Part shown: positions 61,064-64,000 of the stretch, piece after piece
Numbering within the stretch: the first letter of the stretch is position 1
Layout of the letters: each line of letters starts with the position of its first letter
NCBI GenBank assembly: GCA_046349435.1
Contig: JAXMCI010000035.1
Location: forward strand, 18,155-82,154
Direction of reading: 5' to 3'
Length of the DNA stretch: 64,000 nt
From: JAXMCI01 sp046349435
Lineage (GTDB): Bacteria; Pseudomonadota; Alphaproteobacteria; Dongiales; Dongiaceae
Notes under the pieces: generated by a model
Database searches by the model: none
What the model saw: only the letters and a program-made list of their open reading frames with translations
What the model was told of the DNA's origin: nothing
Position numbers and translations under genes: made by a program

Positions 61064-62130
61064 CCGACACGATCGCACCGGGTGCGCCGTTCGCGCCCTC
61101 TCCCGCGGCGCGGGCGAGGGGCGTCATGAGCGCCCTCGTCATCGAGACCACCGAGATGCATACCGGCGGCGAGCCGGTGCGCATCGTCACCGCCGGCTAT
61201 CCGCCGATCGCGGGCGCCACCATCCTCGACAAGCGGCGCCATGCCCGCGAGCATCTCGACCACCTGCGCCGGCTGCTGATCTTCGAGCCGCGCGGCCATT
61301 TCGACATGTACGGCGTGCTGCCGGTCGAGCCCGACCTGCCGGGCGCCGACCTCGCCGTGCTGTTCATCCACAACGAGGGCTACAGCACGATGTGCGGCCA
61401 TGCGGTGATCGCGCTCGCCCGCTGGGCGGTCGATACCGGCCGCGTGCCGCGGCGCGAGCCCGAGACGCATGTGGCCATCCAGTGCCCCTGCGGGCTGGTG
61501 CGGGCGCGCTACGTCACCGCCGGCCCGGAGGCCGGCCACAGCCGCTTCGTCAGCGTGCCGGCCTTCGCGCTGGCGCTCGACGCCGCGGTCGAGGTGCCGG
61601 GCTTCGGCCGCGTCACGCTCGACCTCGGCTATGGCGGCGCCTTCTACGCGGTGCTGCAGGCGGCCGCGCTCGGCCTCGACCTCGCGCGCTCCGGCGTCGC
61701 CGCCCTGGTCGAGGCGGCGAGCGCGGTGACCGAGGCGACCCGCAAGCAGATCCCGCTCGAGCATCCCGACTCGCCCGACCTCGCCTTCCTCTACGGCACC
61801 ATCCTGACCGACGGCGGCGAGGGCCGGGACCAGCCGAGCGCCAATGTCTGCGTCTTCGCCGAGCGCGAGGTCGACCGCAGCCCGACCGGCAGCGGCGTCA
61901 CCGCCCGCATGGCGCTGCTCGCCGCGCGCGGCGCGCTCGCGCCAGGCGAGACCCGTCGCTTCGCCAGCCTGACCGGCGCCGTCTTCACCGGCCGGGTCGC
62001 CGAGGCGACCCGCGCCGGCCGCTTCGCCGCCGTCACCGTCGAGGTCGGCGGCCGCGCCTTCTACACCGGCACCGCCCGCTTCACCGCCGAGCCCGAGGAC
62101 GAGCTCGGCAAGGGATTCCTGCTGAGGTAG
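61060..62130 (+). CDS. Proline racemase family protein, probable trans-3-hydroxy-L-proline dehydratase
   Basis: A 356-residue member of the proline racemase family. IETTEMHTGGEPVRIV and the first catalytic Cys in STMCGHAVIALARW are present. The second active-site Cys of racemases is replaced by Thr in DRSPTGSGVTAR, the mark of trans-3-hydroxy-L-proline dehydratase, which yields pyrroline-2-carboxylate. The start at 61060 overlaps the TetR stop and has GGAGG; an internal ATG at 61126 is also possible. Being co-translated with a pyrimidine-type regulator is unexpected. Confidence 0.87.
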   Translation: MTDTIAPGAPFAPSPAARARGVMSALVIETTEMHTGGEPVRIVTAGYPPIAGATILDKRRHAREHLDHLRRLLIFEPRGHFDMYGVLPVEPDLPGADLAVLFIHNEGYSTMCGHAVIALARWAVDTGRVPRREPETHVAIQCPCGLVRARYVTAGPEAGHSRFVSVPAFALALDAAVEVPGFGRVTLDLGYGGAFYAVLQAAALGLDLARSGVAALVEAASAVTEATRKQIPLEHPDSPDLAFLYGTILTDGGEGRDQPSANVCVFAEREVDRSPTGSGVTARMALLAARGALAPGETRRFASLTGAVFTGRVAEATRAGRFAAVTVEVGGRAFYTGTARFTAEPEDELGKGFLLR

Positions 62131-62134
62131 GTCG

Positions 62135-62257
62135 ATGGGCGACGCTCCGTTCCGACGCCGGCTGATGGAGCGCGACGAAGCGGGAACCCTGGTCTCGCTC
62201 AAGGCCCGGCAGGACGCCATCCTGCAGCCGCTGCTCGCGCGCCAGCCATGGACATAG
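62135..62257 (+). pseudogene. Remnant of a class III cyclase domain
   Basis: A 40-codon open stretch encodes RRLMERDEAGTLVSLKARQD and AILQPLLARQPWT. The segment RLM-x-DE-x-GTL-x-x-LKA is the start of the cyclase domain in a common alphaproteobacterial adenylate cyclase family, which normally continues with the IVKTTGDG metal site. Nothing of the rest remains. It starts 4 bases after the racemase-family gene. It could be read as a tiny gene but looks like a relic. Confidence 0.6.
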
Positions 62258-62314
62258 ATCTCCGCCACGTGTCGCGGAATACATGCCATGACGCGGCCGG
62301 ATTCAAGGGGAGGT

Positions 62315-62341
62315 CTCCGCGTCCTCCGCGCCTCCGCGTGA
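62315..62341. repeat. Dispersed repeat, copy 3 (half element)
   Basis: Identical over 26 bases to 36469-36494 and nearly identical to 33074-33100 (core ctccgcgcctccgcgtg). Only one half of the inverted repeat is clear here. It lies in the gap between the cyclase relic and the Gfo/Idh/MocA gene. Confidence 0.8.
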
Positions 62342-62398
62342 GCCCTTTTCGGCCTGTACGCCGCGCCGGCGCCGCCCGCGTTGACACGGATCTCGTCG

Positions 62399-63463
62399 CT
62401 ACGTGCTGAGGCTCACCCGCTCGCCGGTCTCGCCGGAGCGCCGCACCGCCAGCCCGAACTCGAGCACCCGCCTTCCCTCCTCGGGGCTCAGCGCGACGTC
62501 GGTGCGGCCGGCGCGGAGCTGCTCCAGGAAGTGCCGCGTGGCCAGCCGGAAGCTCTCGCCCCAGTCGCTCTCGAGGTGGTGCCACTCGGTGCGCTTGCCG
62601 TCGGCGAACAGCACCAGCGGCGCGCCCTGCTCGCGCCGGGCGGTGGCGCGGGTCACCGTCAGCACGCCGGTCTCGCCGGTGATCTCGACGCATTCGTCGA
62701 GCGTGTAGTAGTCGCTCGGCACCTTGAAGCGCGGCGCGTAGACGATGTCCCAGATGCCGTGCGGCCCGTCGCGGTGGCGCCAGACGATCGAGGCCGGCGC
62801 GTCGAGCGGGCCGGCGACGCTGTCGGTGCTGTCGATCATGGCGAAGACGTCCTTGACCGGCCCGAACAGCCACAGCGCCGTCGCCATCTTGTGGTGGCCG
62901 TCGTCGAAGGTCAGGCGGCCGACCCCGGCGTCGCGCTGCAGCTCGGCGCGCCACTGCCGGGTCGGCGGGTCGACCGCCCAGCCGCCGCGCGAATCGCCGG
63001 CCAGCGAGCGCAGCCGGACATGCAGCGGCCGGCCGATCGCGCCCTCCTGCAGCAGGGCGCGGGCGCGCTGCAGCGGCGGGTAGAAGACGTAGTTCTCGAA
63101 GACCCTGAGCATGCGGCCGGCGGCGCGCGCCGCCGCCGTCATGCGGTCGGCCTCCTCCAGGCTGAGCGCCATCGGCTTCTGCACGCTGACATGGGCGCCC
63201 GCGGCCAGCGCCGCCTCGGTGATGGCGCAGTGCGAGGGGTGCGGGGTCAGCACCTCGACGAGGTCGAGGCGGCAATCGAGGAAGGACGGCAGGTCGGCGC
63301 ACAGCCGCGCCCCCGGCACGCGGTCGGCGAAGGCGGCGCGCCGCTCCGGCGATTGGTCGCAGAGCGCCGCGACCTCGACGCTCGCATCCTCGAGATAGCC
63401 GCGCAGGTGCAGCTCCGCCACCCGCCCCAGCCCGATCAGCCCGACCCGCAATCGATCGCCCAT
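62399..63463 (-). CDS. Gfo/Idh/MocA family oxidoreductase
   Basis: A 354-residue NAD(P)-dependent oxidoreductase. The N-terminal Rossmann domain has LRVGLIGLGRVAELHLRGYL and the family's HVSVQKPMALSLEEAD (EKP-like, here QKP), and the C-terminal alpha/beta domain includes FDDGHHKMATALWLFG, in the usual GxxxDxxxH position. Typical substrates are sugars or inositols; this one is unknown. It lies 31 bases downstream of the ABC ATPase gene, suggesting one sugar/peptide-uptake operon continuing beyond the window. Confidence 0.9.
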   Translation of the reverse strand: MGDRLRVGLIGLGRVAELHLRGYLEDASVEVAALCDQSPERRAAFADRVPGARLCADLPSFLDCRLDLVEVLTPHPSHCAITEAALAAGAHVSVQKPMALSLEEADRMTAAARAAGRMLRVFENYVFYPPLQRARALLQEGAIGRPLHVRLRSLAGDSRGGWAVDPPTRQWRAELQRDAGVGRLTFDDGHHKMATALWLFGPVKDVFAMIDSTDSVAGPLDAPASIVWRHRDGPHGIWDIVYAPRFKVPSDYYTLDECVEITGETGVLTVTRATARREQGAPLVLFADGKRTEWHHLESDWGESFRLATRHFLEQLRAGRTDVALSPEEGRRVLEFGLAVRRSGETGERVSLST

Positions 63464-63494
63464 GCCCCCGCTCCCGTCCGTCCCTGCCCCACCC

Positions 63495-64000
63495 TCACGA
63501 TGCCGGCTGCAGCAGCTCGTCGAGCAGAGCGCGGTCGTAGCCGGCGCTGGCCCGGAAGAGCTGCCTGGTATAGGGATGCTCGAAGCGGTGCTCGCGCAGC
63601 TGGGCGTGGGTCAGCGTCTCGACGATCTCGCCGCCGCTCATCACCGCCAGCCGGTCGCACATGTAGCCGATCACCGCGAGGTTGTGGCTGACCATCACCA
63701 TGGTCAGGCCGCGCGCCTGGCGCAGCCGGCGCAGCAGGTTGAGGATCTCCGCCTGGACCGAGACGTCGAGCGCCGAGGTCGGCTCGTCGAGCAGCAGGAT
63801 CGGCGGCTCCAGGATCAGCGCGCGGGCGATGGCGACGCGCTGGCGCTGGCCGCCGGAGAGCTGGTGCGGGTAGCGGAAGCGGTGCTCCGGCCCGAGCCCG
63901 ACGTCAGACAGCGCCTTGGCGACCCGCGCATCGATGCTGTCAAGCCCGTGGATCGCCGCCGGCTCGACCAGCGCGGCGTCGACGGTGTGGCGCGGATGCA
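63495..64000 (-). CDS. Peptide/nickel-type ABC transporter ATPase, partial (5' end beyond window)
   Basis: The C-terminal 168 residues of an ABC ATPase of the Dpp/Opp class. The signature LSGGQRQRVAIARAL, Walker B ILLLDEPTSALD, switch VMVSHNLAVIGYMCD and the oligopeptide-type tail HPYTRQLFRAS are visible. Walker A lies outside the window. The end (DELLQPAS) is short, without the Fe-S-like or OppF extension. It likely energises a peptide or sugar-acid importer encoded upstream, with the Gfo/Idh/MocA enzyme downstream. Confidence 0.92.
   Translation of the reverse strand, partial: HPRHTVDAALVEPAAIHGLDSIDARVAKALSDVGLGPEHRFRYPHQLSGGQRQRVAIARALILEPPILLLDEPTSALDVSVQAEILNLLRRLRQARGLTMVMVSHNLAVIGYMCDRLAVMSGGEIVETLTHAQLREHRFEHPYTRQLFRASAGYDRALLDELLQPAS

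Overview
The window is very GC-rich DNA with densely packed genes, almost certainly from an alphaproteobacterium, probably of the Rhodospirillales/Azospirillales type. The signs are the leuC-rplS-trmD-rimM-rpsP-ffh block, the htpX-rsmB-rpe-heparinase order, small DUF1674 and DUF2934 proteins, a PhnA-like membrane protein, a GGAAC-N16-CGTT (EcfG-type) promoter and dispersed intergenic inverted repeats. I see no rRNA, tRNA, CRISPR, transposase or phage gene. Gene calling is hard because high GC leaves long open antisense frames. I chose frames by recognisable motifs, Shine-Dalgarno sites and stop/start overlaps.

Layout. 1-9.8 kb: a two-component pair (histidine kinase running off the left edge), a Rieske ferredoxin, EVE and YciI proteins, a nucleotide-sugar dehydrogenase facing a heparinase II/III protein, then rpe, rsmB, htpX and the DUF1674 protein. 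9.8-16.8 kb: DUF2934 protein, acs, creD, a class III cyclase, a PhnA-like membrane protein and a DedA protein. 16.8-22.2 kb: a decayed RelE/ParE toxin with an intact antitoxin, then leuC, rplS, trmD, rimM, rpsP and ffh. 22.2-27.5 kb: a 650-bp AT-richer gap with an EcfG-type promoter, an ECF sigma factor, mtaB-ftsY, a DMT transporter and a Sel1-repeat protein.

27.5-36.4 kb is a catabolic module: an AraC regulator, a complete BMP-type (nucleoside/purine-like) ABC transporter, two tandem Rieske oxygenases that recall N-demethylases, and a divergent PDR/VanB-type reductase. Copies of a dispersed repeat flank the oxygenase-reductase part. 36.5-45 kb holds a NUDIX hydrolase, a PQQ-type sugar dehydrogenase, pgk, an unrecognised periplasmic protein and a 1129-residue cyclase-AAA-TPR protein.

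45-53.8 kb is a second nucleoside-type cluster: nucleoside hydrolase, a Tat-exported BMP binding protein, two permeases, a single-domain ATPase, an NMT1-like protein without a signal peptide, a LysR regulator and an M29/NicX-like protein. It is bracketed by direct copies of a cyclase 3' end (the intact gene at its left, a decayed fragment at its right), so it may have been inserted into, or replaced part of, a cyclase tandem. Next comes a SAM-cyclase-AAA gene with two apparent frameshifts. 57.6-62.1 kb is a pyrimidine-type module: preA-preT (dihydropyrimidine dehydrogenase) divergent from a RutR-like TetR regulator, with a near-consensus RutR operator between them, and a proline-racemase-family gene co-translated with the regulator. 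The window ends with a cyclase remnant, a Gfo/Idh/MocA oxidoreductase and the C-terminal part of a peptide-type ABC ATPase.

The main metabolic theme is uptake and breakdown of nucleosides, bases and possibly N-methylated heterocycles: two BMP transporters, a nucleoside hydrolase, PreTA/RutR and the NdmA-like oxygenases.
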